This document shows, piece after piece, positions 53,314 to 62,151 of a DNA stretch of 64,000 bases; within the stretch, counting starts at the first letter, position 1; each line of letters opens with the position of its first letter. The notes beneath the pieces are model-generated. The model worked only from the letters and a program-made list of their open reading frames with translations, made no database searches and was not told the origin of the DNA. The DNA is from JACMJL01 sp963791805 (GTDB lineage Bacteria; Bacillota; Clostridia; Clostridiales; Clostridiaceae), in NCBI GenBank assembly GCA_963791805.1, contig CAWBTU010000003.1, forward strand, positions 930,001 to 994,000, given 5' to 3'. The position numbers and the translations under genes are program-made.

Positions 53314-53329
53314 AATGGATTAGTCCATT
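53314..53329. promoter_or_regulatory. Operator-like palindrome at the transcript start
   Basis: AATGGA-TTAG-TCCATT, a perfect 6-bp inverted repeat, lies a few nt after the expected +1 of the promoter at 53275-53303. It is a candidate GntR-family site for autorepression and control of the glutamate mutase genes. Confidence 0.5.
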
Positions 53330-53348
53330 AAGCAACTGAAATTCGGAG

Positions 53349-54323
53349 GTGATTTATATAATTGAAATAGATAAGAAAAATGGCATTCCAATTTATATTC
53401 AGGTTAAAAAGCAGATAATGCATCAAATTATGTCCGGAACTTTGAAGGCAGGAGATAAGATGCATACTGAAAGAGACCTATCTGAATTACTTGGTGTAAG
53501 TAGAAATACAATTAGTACAGCCTATAGTGAACTGGAAAGTCAAGGAGTGCTTCGCTCTTTCCAAGGAAAAGGCACTTTTGTTGCAGAAGAAGCAAACACA
53601 TGGAAAGCACAGGGTATAAAAGAGAAAATAATAAAATTTGTAGACCTTGCACTGGGAGAGGCGCTTGGTAATGGAATGAGTTCAGAAGAATTTCTGCAGA
53701 TTGTTACTCAGCGAGTTATAGAAAAACAAGAAATAATTCGAAAAATGGTTGGGGTATTTATAGAATGCAATTCAGAGCAAGCTAAAATGTTTAGTAAGCA
53801 GTTAAGTGCAAGTACCAATATAAATGTGAAATCCTTAGCTATAAATGATTTACAGATTATGAACAGTGAAACAAAAGGGATTATGGAAGAAGCGCAGGTA
53901 GTTATTACAACTTTTAATCATGTTAATGAAGTAACGGAGTTAACAAAAGAATATAATAAGGAGATTTTAGGTGTAGCAATTAATGCAGATATTGGTACAA
54001 TAGTTAAAATAGCTAGATATCCTGAAAAAACGAAATTCGCTTTATTTTGCATTTCAGATGAATTCAAATTTAAGATGGTTGGTGCGTTGGAAGCTGCAGG
54101 ACTTGGAAATTTGGATATTATCTTTAGCAATGCAAGGAAAAAAGAAGATGTTATAAAAATAATAGATCAAGTTGATAAAATCATTGTATCACCAGGAAGA
54201 TACAAAGATATAAAAAATTTAAATCAAGATAATAAAGAAATAATCGAATTTTTATATACACTTGAGGATGGTTCCGTAAAAGCGATCAAATCAAAAATCT
54301 TAGAAAAGAAGTATCAAAAATAA
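53349..54323 (+). CDS. GntR-family regulator of glutamate mutase cluster
   Basis: About 320 residues. The N-terminal winged HTH (GIPIYIQVKKQIMHQIMSGT, LGVSRNTISTAYSELESQGV, FQGKGTFVAEE) is a GntR domain. From about residue 110 on is an alpha/beta ligand-binding-like region without UTRA, FadR or aminotransferase signatures. It lies 13 nt before glmS and is presumably its local regulator; the effector, perhaps glutamate or a pathway intermediate, is unknown. The start is unusual: GTG 53349 is inside the only ribosome site (ggaggtg 53345-53351), while the codon at normal spacing is ATT 53361. Confidence 0.85.
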   Translation: MIYIIEIDKKNGIPIYIQVKKQIMHQIMSGTLKAGDKMHTERDLSELLGVSRNTISTAYSELESQGVLRSFQGKGTFVAEEANTWKAQGIKEKIIKFVDLALGEALGNGMSSEEFLQIVTQRVIEKQEIIRKMVGVFIECNSEQAKMFSKQLSASTNINVKSLAINDLQIMNSETKGIMEEAQVVITTFNHVNEVTELTKEYNKEILGVAINADIGTIVKIARYPEKTKFALFCISDEFKFKMVGALEAAGLGNLDIIFSNARKKEDVIKIIDQVDKIIVSPGRYKDIKNLNQDNKEIIEFLYTLEDGSVKAIKSKILEKKYQK

Positions 54324-54336
54324 AGGAGTAAGAAAA

Positions 54337-54741
54337 ATGAAAACGGTAGTAATGGGAGTAATTGGTTCAGATTGCCATGCGGTTGGAAATAAAATTTTAG
54401 AATATGCTTTTTCTGAGGCTGGCTACAATGTTGTTAATATAGGTGTTCTTTCTCCCCAAGAAGATTTCATAGATGCTGCAATAGAAACTGATGCAGATGC
54501 AATTCTAGTATCTTCTTTATATGGACATGGAGAGATAGATTGCAGGGGGCTAAGAGAAAAGTGCGATGAGGCTGGTCTAAAGGGAATTAAACTTTTTGTT
54601 GGAGGAAATCTAGTAGTTGGTAAACAAAACTGGGATGTAGTATACAAAAAGTTTAAAGCAATGGGTTTTGATAGAGTATACCCACCTGGAACAAATCCTC
54701 AAATTAGTATTGAAGATTTAAGAAGTGATCTAGGTGAATAA
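54337..54741 (+). CDS. glmS: Glutamate mutase S component (B12-binding)
   Basis: A 134-residue coenzyme-B12 subunit (also called MutS or MamA). DCHAVG at 12-17 is the DxHxxG motif whose His ligates cobalt; SSLYGHG and GGNLVVG complete the cobalamin fold. With GlmE it converts L-glutamate to (2S,3S)-3-methylaspartate, the first step of this fermentation. It should not be confused with glucosamine synthase GlmS. Confidence 0.96.
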   Translation: MKTVVMGVIGSDCHAVGNKILEYAFSEAGYNVVNIGVLSPQEDFIDAAIETDADAILVSSLYGHGEIDCRGLREKCDEAGLKGIKLFVGGNLVVGKQNWDVVYKKFKAMGFDRVYPPGTNPQISIEDLRSDLGE

Positions 54742-54756
54742 TTTAGGAGTGGTAAG

Positions 54757-56148
54757 ATGAAAGCGTATTTGCTTATAGATTTTGGGAGTACCTATACAAA
54801 ACTTACTGCAGTAGACATTGAGAGCGAAGAAGTATTGGCAGTAGAAAATGCAATTACAACAATAGAAAGTGATATTATGGTAGGATTCAACAATGCCTAT
54901 GAAAAATTAATATCAAAGCTTTCTACTAATAATGTAGAATTTATTAAAAAATTAGCCTGTTCATCTGCAGCAGGAGGCTTGAAAATGATAGCAATTGGAC
55001 TTGTTCCTGAGCTTACGGGTGAAGCAGCAAAAAGAGCTGCTCTTGGAGCAGGCGCTAGAGTTCTTAAAACCTATAGTCATGAACTTTCATCTAGAGAATT
55101 ACAAGAAATTAAGGAATGCAAATTAGATATTATTTTGTTAGCAGGAGGTACAGATGGAGGTAATAAGGACTGTATAATTAATAATGCGAGAAAACTTGTT
55201 GAATATAGAATTAATATTCCAATAGTAGTTGCTGGAAATAAGACCGCAAGTGATGAGGTAGAAGAAATATTAAAGTCTGCAGGGTTTGATTATAGAATTA
55301 CTGAAAACGTAATGCCCAAACTAAACTTTCTAAATGTTGAGCCAGCTAGAGAAGAAATAAGAAAAGTTTTTATGGATAAAATTGTAGAAGCAAAAGGAAT
55401 GAAAAATGCGGAAAGCTTTATTAATGGCATATTGATGCCTACACCTGCGGCAGTGATAAAGGCATCTGAAATACTCAGTATAGGTTCTGATAAGGAAGAA
55501 GGAATAGGAGAGTTAATAGTTGTAGATATAGGTGGAGCTACTACAGATATTCATTCTATAGCTAGTGGAGAACCTTCAAATTCTGGCGTAACACTGCGAG
55601 GCCTGCAAGAGCCCTTTGCAAAGAGAACTGTTGAGGGAGATCTTGGGATGAGATATTCAGCTCTAGCACTTTGGGAAGTAGCAGGAACAAAAGCCATTGG
55701 TAAGCATATTGAAGATAAAGATACTGATATAGAGAAAAATTGCAGGTTAAGAACAGAAAAAATCGAATTTATAGCTGATTCTAAAGAAGCTATAGAATTT
55801 GATGAGGCTATGGCAAAAGTTGCCATAGGTATATCTATGGAAAGACATGTGGGAATCATTGAAAGTATGTACACTCCCATGGGTGCAGTTTTTACACAGA
55901 TAGGCAAAGATTTAATGAACGTGAACTGTTTAATTGGAACAGGAGGGATTTTGGCCAATAGTAGAAATTCAGCAGAAATACTTAAAGCAGGAACTTTTGA
56001 TACTAGTAATTCAACATATTTAAAGCCAAAGGAGCCACTGCTTTTACTTGATAAAGATTATATTATGTGGGCAATGGGTCTATTAGCACAGGACTATCCA
56101 GATTTAGCAGTTAGAATGATGAAAAAATATTTACTTAAAGTATCCTAA
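54757..56148 (+). CDS. glmL: Glutamate mutase accessory protein MutL
   Basis: A 463-residue ASKHA-fold ATPase-like protein. LIDFGSTYTKLTAVD and VVDIGGATTDIHSI are the phosphate-binding motifs. In glutamate-fermenting clostridia it lies between the S and E genes and is thought to protect or reactivate the B12 mutase. It is 15 nt after glmS. Confidence 0.93.
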   Translation: MKAYLLIDFGSTYTKLTAVDIESEEVLAVENAITTIESDIMVGFNNAYEKLISKLSTNNVEFIKKLACSSAAGGLKMIAIGLVPELTGEAAKRAALGAGARVLKTYSHELSSRELQEIKECKLDIILLAGGTDGGNKDCIINNARKLVEYRINIPIVVAGNKTASDEVEEILKSAGFDYRITENVMPKLNFLNVEPAREEIRKVFMDKIVEAKGMKNAESFINGILMPTPAAVIKASEILSIGSDKEEGIGELIVVDIGGATTDIHSIASGEPSNSGVTLRGLQEPFAKRTVEGDLGMRYSALALWEVAGTKAIGKHIEDKDTDIEKNCRLRTEKIEFIADSKEAIEFDEAMAKVAIGISMERHVGIIESMYTPMGAVFTQIGKDLMNVNCLIGTGGILANSRNSAEILKAGTFDTSNSTYLKPKEPLLLLDKDYIMWAMGLLAQDYPDLAVRMMKKYLLKVS

Positions 56149-56161
56149 GGGGGTAAATTTA

Positions 56162-57622
56162 GTGGGAATAAATAATAAAAGAATGACTGAAGATGAATTT
56201 TTTAAAATTAGAAAGGAAATATTAACTCAGTGGCCTACAGGGAAAGATGTTAATTTGCAAGAGGCTGTGGACTATCTAAAACAAATTCCTAAAGAAAAGA
56301 GTTTTCCTATAAAGTTAAGAAAAGCTAAAGAGGCAGGAGTAACTTTAGCACAACCTAGAGCCGGTGTTGCGCTAATCGATGAGCACATTGAACTATTAAA
56401 TTATCTTGAAAATGTTGGAGGAGCAGATTTACTGCCTACAACAATAGATAGCTATACAAGACAAAATAGGTACGATGAATGTGAATTTGGAATTAAGGAA
56501 AGTAGAGCAGCAGGAAGATCATTATTGAATGGGTTTCCAGCAGTAAATCACGGAGTACATGGCTGTAGAAGAATTCTTGAAGAAGTGGGGGTTCCTATTG
56601 AAGCTAGGCATGGAACACCTGATGCTAGATTATTAACAGAAATAATACATGCTTCAGGTTGGACTTCTAATGAGGGTGGTGGAATATCTTATAATATTCC
56701 ATATGCAAAAAACATTTCAATTGAAAAGTCTATTAGAGATTGGCAATACTGTGATAGATTGGTTGGCTTTTATGAGGAGCAAGGAATAGCGTTAAATAGA
56801 GAACCCTTTGGGCCATTAACTGGAACGCTAGTACCTCCAAGTATTTCTAATGTAGTAGCAATTATCTAAGGACTACTGGCTGCAGAACAAGGAGTCAAAA
56901 ACCTAACTTTAGGATATGGACAATGTGGTAACCTAATACAAGATATAGCAGCATTAAGAGCATTAGAGGAGCAAGCCGGGGAATATTTAAAAATGTTTGG
57001 ATATGATGTATACTTGACAACGGTTTTTCATCAATGGATGGGTGGATTTCCAGCAGATGAGGCTCAAGCCTTTGGCGTAATTTCAACAGGGTCAGTTGCA
57101 GCAGCTTTAGCAGGAGCTACAAAGGTTATAGTAAAAACTCCACATGAAGCACTAGGAATACCAACAAAAGAAGCAAACGCAGAAGGATTAAAGGCTACAA
57201 AGATGACTCTTAATTTATTACAAGGACAAAGGATGACACTTTCAAAAGAATTAGATGCAGAAATTCAAATTATAAAGGCCGAGACAAAGTGTATATTAGA
57301 TAAAGTCTATGAACTTGGGCAAGGAGATTTAGCAACTGGTACAGTAAGGGCTTTCGAAGCAGGTGTAATTGATATACCTTTTGCTCCAAGTAAATATAAT
57401 GCAGGAAAAATGATGCCAGCAAGAGATAATAATGGATGCATTAGATATTTAAGCTTTGGGAATATTCCTTTTAATAAGGAAATTAAAGATTATAATATGT
57501 TAAAGCTTGAAAAGCGAGCAATTTTTGAAGGAAGAAAAATAAGCTTTAATATGACCATAGACGATGTTTATGCTGTAAGTAAAGGTGTTTTAATTGGGAG
57601 ACCAGAATTAGTAAGCGTATAA
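56162..57622 (+). pseudogene. glmE: Glutamate mutase E component with in-frame stop
   Basis: The reading frame is continuous for 487 codons apart from one TAA at 56867-56869 (codon 236). Before it the sequence ends PPSISNVVAII; after it the same frame continues GLLAAEQGVKNLTLGYGQCG to the C-terminus GVLIGRPELVSV. Known E subunits are about 483 residues and have Glu at this point, so GAA to TAA (one base) accounts for it. GlmE is the TIM-barrel catalytic subunit (MutE/MamB), and a stop at mid-length would destroy it. It may be a sequence error, a strain-specific null, or less likely read through. The start is GTG after aaggggg. Confidence 0.9.
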
Positions 57623-57639
57623 ACGGAATAATACATCAA

Positions 57640-57669
57640 GGGACAGACCTAATTTTTCAGGTCTGTCTC
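57640..57669. other. Strong hairpin between glmE and mal
   Basis: gggacagacct pairs with aggtctgtctc (11 bp, one G-T pair) around an 8-nt loop. No T run follows on either strand, so it is more likely a transcript-stability or processing element than a terminator. Confidence 0.55.
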
Positions 57670-57737
57670 CTAGTATAATACGGACTTAATCAAGAGAAAC
57701 TTTTATATTAATAGGCCAACATGGAAGGAAGATAGAT

Positions 57738-58988
57738 ATGAAAATAGTAGATTTAGTTTGTTCCGCTGGAAGAACAGGATTTTATTTTGATGATCAAAGA
57801 GCAATAAAAAAAGGTGCTAAACACGATGGATTTACCTATATTGGAGATCCAGTTACTGAAGGTTTCAGAGCTGTTAGGCAAGCTGGAGAATCAATTTCAA
57901 TAATGCTAGTACTTGAAGATGGCCAGGTTGCATATGGAGATTGTGCAGCTGTTCAGTATTCTGGAGCAGGTGGGAGAGATCCTTTATTTCTAGCTGAAGA
58001 TTTTATTCCTATAATTGAAAGAGAAATAGCACCTAAATTAATTGGTAGAGAAGTTAATTCATTTAAAGCTTTAGCAGAAGAGTTTGACCATATGAATATA
58101 AATGGTAAAAGACTCCACACAGCTATAAGGTATGGTATAACTCAAGCCATTCTTGATGCAGTAGCAAAAACAAGAAAAATTACTATGGCAGAAGTCGTTT
58201 CTAAAGAATATGGGATAGGAAATAAAATTAAAAGAATCCCCATATTTACCCAATCTGGTGATTCTAGATTTGATAATGTTGATAAAATGATTATAAAAGG
58301 TGCAGATGTAATGCCACATGGACTAATTAATAATGTTGAGGAGAAACTAGGACTTAAAGGCGAAAAATTACTTTCCTATGTGGAGTGGCTAAGAGATAGA
58401 GTTTTGAAATTAAGAACGAATGAAGATTATTCTCCTATATTTCATATTGATGTATATGGTACAATAGGAATAATATTTAATAATGATATTGATGCAATGG
58501 TAAAATATTTAGGTACACTTGAAGAGGCAGCTAAGCCCTTTCATTTAAGAATTGAAGGACCTATGGATGTTGAAAATAGAGAAAAACAGATGGAAGCGCT
58601 TAAAGAAATCTGTGCAGAATTAGATAAAAGAAAAATTAATGTTGAAATTGTTGCTGATGAATGGTGTAATACTTATGATGATGTAGTATATTTCGCTGAT
58701 AATAAGGCAGGACATATGCTTCAAATTAAGACACCTGATTTAGGTGGGGTCAATAATATAATAGAAGCAATTCTTTACTGTAAAAAGCTTGGTGTAGGAG
58801 CATATTGTGGAGGTACTTGCAATGAAACGAATAGATCTGCAGAGATATGTACCAATATTGCAGTAGCTTGTGGAGCTGACCAATGTTTAGCGAAGCCAGG
58901 CATGGGAGTAGATGAAGGCTTTATGATTGTAAACAATGAGATGAATAGGATAATTGCTTTAGCATCCAAAAGAAACAAATCAAACTAG
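57738..58988 (+). CDS. mal: Methylaspartate ammonia-lyase
   Basis: A 416-residue enolase-superfamily enzyme that deaminates (2S,3S)-3-methylaspartate to mesaconate. Residues match the C. tetanomorphum enzyme position for position: His194 (MPHG), metal ligands Asp238 (FHIDVYG), Glu273 (RIEGP) and Asp307 (VADEW), and the base Lys331 (QIKTPDLGG). It is the second step after glutamate mutase, 115 nt downstream of glmE. Confidence 0.98.
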   Translation: MKIVDLVCSAGRTGFYFDDQRAIKKGAKHDGFTYIGDPVTEGFRAVRQAGESISIMLVLEDGQVAYGDCAAVQYSGAGGRDPLFLAEDFIPIIEREIAPKLIGREVNSFKALAEEFDHMNINGKRLHTAIRYGITQAILDAVAKTRKITMAEVVSKEYGIGNKIKRIPIFTQSGDSRFDNVDKMIIKGADVMPHGLINNVEEKLGLKGEKLLSYVEWLRDRVLKLRTNEDYSPIFHIDVYGTIGIIFNNDIDAMVKYLGTLEEAAKPFHLRIEGPMDVENREKQMEALKEICAELDKRKINVEIVADEWCNTYDDVVYFADNKAGHMLQIKTPDLGGVNNIIEAILYCKKLGVGAYCGGTCNETNRSAEICTNIAVACGADQCLAKPGMGVDEGFMIVNNEMNRIIALASKRNKSN

Positions 58989-59043
58989 CTAATTTACCAT
59001 TCATTAAAGTGATATATCTGAATATGAATGTAATACAAGATAT

Positions 59044-59112
59044 CTTAATATATAAACATAGTAGTAAAATATCATGTTGTTACTTAGCTGTAAATGTTTT
59101 ATATATTAAGAT
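59044..59112. repeat. Long inverted repeat in helicase leader
   Basis: Arms 59044-59060 and 59095-59112 are complementary over 17 bp with a single extra base, around 34 nt, ending 49 nt before the helicase start. The 59113-59161 remainder is AT-rich. This may be a folded 5' UTR. Confidence 0.5.
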
Positions 59113-59161
59113 TCCAAGTAGTTAACAAATAATCTTAAATTTTGGAAGGTAATGATAAATA

Positions 59162-60607
59162 ATGGAGGATAAAACTTTTAAAAGTTTTAATATAAGTGAA
59201 GATATAATAAAGACAATAGAGAAAATAGGATATAAGGAACCTACTGAGGTTCAAGGGAAAGTAATTCCTTTGGCACTTCAGGATAGGGATATTATAGTTA
59301 AATCTAAGACTGGTAGCGGAAAGACGGCAGCTTTCGGAATACCGCTATGCCAAAAACTAGAGATTGAAAGAAATAAACCTCAAGCTTTAGTTCTTACACC
59401 AACTAGAGAACTCTGTGTACAGGTAAAAGAAGAAATAGGAAACATAGGAAGATTTAAAAGAATTAGAGCAGCTGCAATTTTTGGAAAACAGCCCTTTAAT
59501 AATCAGGCCAAAGAACTAAAGCAGAGGATTCATGTGGTGGTAGGTACTCCTGGAAGGACTTTAGATCATTTAGAGCGAGGAACTTTAGACGCAGATGAAA
59601 TAAGATATTTAATTATAGATGAAGCGGATGAAATGTTAAATATGGGTTTTATTGAACAAGTGGAAGCAATAATTAACAGGTTACCAAAAGAAAGAATTAC
59701 AATGCTATTTTCTGCAACAATGTCAGAAAAGATCCAAGCTTTAAGTGAAAGTTATATGATAGAACCAATTACTGTTGAAATAAATCCTGAAACACTTACG
59801 GTAGAAAAAATTAGTGAGGTTATTTATGAGGTTGAGGAAGAAGATAAATTCAAACTTTTAAATGATATTATTTATATGGAGAATCCAGATAGTTGCATCC
59901 TTTTTTGTAGAACAAAAGATAATGTTGATAGATTAGCTAGGAGATTGCAAGATAGGGGTTATTCATGTAAGGGACTTCATGGAGGAATGTTACAAAATGA
60001 CAGATTAGAAATAATTAAAAGCTTTAAAAATGGAGAGTTTACATTTCTAGTTGCAACAGATGTTGCTGCAAGAGGAATAGATGTTGAAGATGTGACGCAT
60101 ATAATCAATTATGATATTCCTTTAGAGAAAGAAAGTTATGTACATCGAATAGGACGAACAGGAAGAGCAGGAAAAGAGGGCAAGGCTATAACCTTGTTAA
60201 CTCCTTTTGAAAATAAGTTTTTAAAGGAAATTGAAGATTACATTGGCTATGAACTTTTTAAAGAAAAAGAGCCTTCAAAAGCTGAGGTTGAAGCTGCAAA
60301 GCTTCATTTTAACGAAAAAATCAAACCTAAACCTAAAGCAAGGAGAGATAAAAACTTAGAGCTTAATAAAGGGATAACAAAAATATATATTAATGCAGGT
60401 AAAAAGAAGAAAATTAGACCAGGAGATATTGTTGGTGCTATTACAAGTATTGAAGGAATTACTTCTGAAGACATTGGAATTATTGATGTTCAAGAAAATA
60501 TTTCCTACGTGGATATACATGAGGGAAAGGGAGCAGAAGTAATTAAAGCCTTAAAAGAAATAACTATAAAAGGAAAGATAGTTAAAGTTCAAAAGGCAGC
60601 AAAATAG
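59162..60607 (+). CDS. DEAD-box RNA helicase, DbpA-like
   Basis: A 481-residue ATP-dependent RNA helicase. Motif I SKTGSGKTAA, Ia PTRELC, II DEAD, III SAT, V ARGID and VI HRIGRTGRAG are intact. The C-terminal 75 residues form a DbpA-type RNA-binding domain (INAGKKKKIRPGDIVGAITS), which in E. coli DbpA and Bacillus YxiN recognises 23S rRNA hairpin 92. It interrupts the methylaspartate genes without an obvious functional link. Confidence 0.93.
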   Translation: MEDKTFKSFNISEDIIKTIEKIGYKEPTEVQGKVIPLALQDRDIIVKSKTGSGKTAAFGIPLCQKLEIERNKPQALVLTPTRELCVQVKEEIGNIGRFKRIRAAAIFGKQPFNNQAKELKQRIHVVVGTPGRTLDHLERGTLDADEIRYLIIDEADEMLNMGFIEQVEAIINRLPKERITMLFSATMSEKIQALSESYMIEPITVEINPETLTVEKISEVIYEVEEEDKFKLLNDIIYMENPDSCILFCRTKDNVDRLARRLQDRGYSCKGLHGGMLQNDRLEIIKSFKNGEFTFLVATDVAARGIDVEDVTHIINYDIPLEKESYVHRIGRTGRAGKEGKAITLLTPFENKFLKEIEDYIGYELFKEKEPSKAEVEAAKLHFNEKIKPKPKARRDKNLELNKGITKIYINAGKKKKIRPGDIVGAITSIEGITSEDIGIIDVQENISYVDIHEGKGAEVIKALKEITIKGKIVKVQKAAK

Positions 60608-60641
60608 TAATTTCTAAGATATATCTTGGCAGGAGGGTTTT

Positions 60642-61907
60642 GTGACAAATCAAATAAAGCAGAATTTAAAAAGCATAAAAAAAGAATATAAGAACTTGTT
60701 TCAAAACAAAGCTTTGATGAAGATAATTATTGCAGGCTTTGTTTCTTCATTAGGAAGTAAAATTAGTTATTTTGCTTTGTTAAAAAAGGTATATGATTTA
60801 TCAAATGGGAAGATAACTAATTTAGGATTTTTAGCTATAGCTGAATGTATTCCTTTTATTTTCTTTGGAGCATTGGCTGGAATAGTCATTGATAGATTTT
60901 CTAGAAAGAGAGTAATGATTTTATCAGATTTCTTCAGTGGATTTGTTACTCTTTCAATTATATTTGTTAATGACTTAAATTTGATTTATTTAATAGCATT
61001 TATTTCCGCACTGGTAAATGTATTTAGAATTCCAGCACAGAGGTCTTTCGAGCCTAATTTAGTTGAAAAGGAGGATATACCGCTTCTTAACTCTTTTATA
61101 GCAATAAATAATAATTTAGTATTGATTGTTGGATCTGCACTGGGGGCAGCAGTTGTGGGTTTTGTAGGTGTTAGGAATGCATTTGTTTTTGATTCAGTAT
61201 CCTTTTTCATTTCTTGTGCTATTATATTTACAATTTTTATTAAGGAAGCTCATTTGGATATTAAAAATGAGAATAAGGAGGGATATCTTAAGGAATTTAA
61301 GAGTGGAGCATCAATAATGTGGAAAAATAAGACCTTGAAGTTAATACTTCTTATTGATCAATACGTAAACTTTGCAATGGCAATGCAAGGTCCATTGATT
61401 TATATATTATTAAAGCAATCCTTTCATTTAGGAAGTAATGCGGAAGTAGCTTGGGGTATTTTATTATCTTCTTTAGGAGTCGGAGCAGTTCTAGGAAGTT
61501 TTGCCATTGGAATACTTGTAAAAAAGCATAAGAATAAATTTAGACTGTTTTTAAATATTCTTTTATTTGATTCGGTATTTTTTACTTTATTTATTGTAAA
61601 TAGATATTTCCCGTTATCTGTTGTTATATTTGCGTTCCTAGGATGTATTGGTACTGCACACAGCATAATATTAAATTCTACAATACAAAGCATAGTGCCT
61701 GATGAAAGTAGAGGAAAAGTTTTTAGTGCAATTGGAATGATTTCAAGTCCTATATCCATTCTGTCAATATTAATTGGAACAACTGGAGCTGAAATGATTA
61801 GCGCCCAGAATGTATTACTATTAACAGCAGGTTTAGAAGTTTTAATAGCTATAGGTGTAAGATTTACTAAAACTTATATAGAATATGATAGTTCTTTAGA
61901 AAATTAA
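60642..61907 (+). CDS. MFS transporter
   Basis: A 421-residue membrane protein with about twelve hydrophobic segments. IDRFSRKRVMILSDF is the motif A-like loop between helices 2 and 3. It resembles the macrolide-efflux (MefA-like) branch of the major facilitator superfamily. The substrate is not predictable. The start is GTG after aggagggt. Confidence 0.85.
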   Translation: MTNQIKQNLKSIKKEYKNLFQNKALMKIIIAGFVSSLGSKISYFALLKKVYDLSNGKITNLGFLAIAECIPFIFFGALAGIVIDRFSRKRVMILSDFFSGFVTLSIIFVNDLNLIYLIAFISALVNVFRIPAQRSFEPNLVEKEDIPLLNSFIAINNNLVLIVGSALGAAVVGFVGVRNAFVFDSVSFFISCAIIFTIFIKEAHLDIKNENKEGYLKEFKSGASIMWKNKTLKLILLIDQYVNFAMAMQGPLIYILLKQSFHLGSNAEVAWGILLSSLGVGAVLGSFAIGILVKKHKNKFRLFLNILLFDSVFFTLFIVNRYFPLSVVIFAFLGCIGTAHSIILNSTIQSIVPDESRGKVFSAIGMISSPISILSILIGTTGAEMISAQNVLLLTAGLEVLIAIGVRFTKTYIEYDSSLEN

Positions 61908-62045
61908 GGATTGCTTTAGATAACAGGAGATACCATGACCTTTGTTGGACAACTAATAAAAGAAGTATGTCCCACCAAAGTGCAAAAGATAAATATGAAC
62001 GGTTTAGTTATATTTCTTCTACCTTCTATTTAAAATAAGAAGGGG

Positions 62046-62126
62046 ATATCTATAGTATATGCAGGGGCAACAACTATATTGTGTATACTTTTCAAATATT
62101 TGAAATTGGTGTACTATAGATATAGT
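62046..62126. promoter_or_regulatory. Palindrome-rich region before mesaconase genes
   Basis: Two signals are nested. A 16-nt perfect palindrome, TTTCAAATATTTGAAA, lies at 62090-62105. A 12-bp inverted pair, ATATCTATAGTA (62046-62057) and TACTATAGATAT (62112-62123), flanks it. A weak TTTGAA-16-TATAGT promoter overlaps. These could be regulator sites for the hydratase/lyase operon. The rest of the 223-nt gap holds an imperfect hairpin near 61945-61990 and no gene. Confidence 0.45.
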
Positions 62127-62151
62127 AACGTTGATAGGAGGAATCGATCAG

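Noticed and set aside
53166..53348. Cobalamin riboswitch upstream of the B12-dependent glutamate mutase genes
   Set aside because: The gap is too short and lacks the conserved B12-box type sequence; a promoter and a palindrome account for it.
56867..56869. Recoded stop (selenocysteine or pyrrolysine) in glmE
   Set aside because: The codon is TAA, not TGA or TAG, and the family has an ordinary Glu there.
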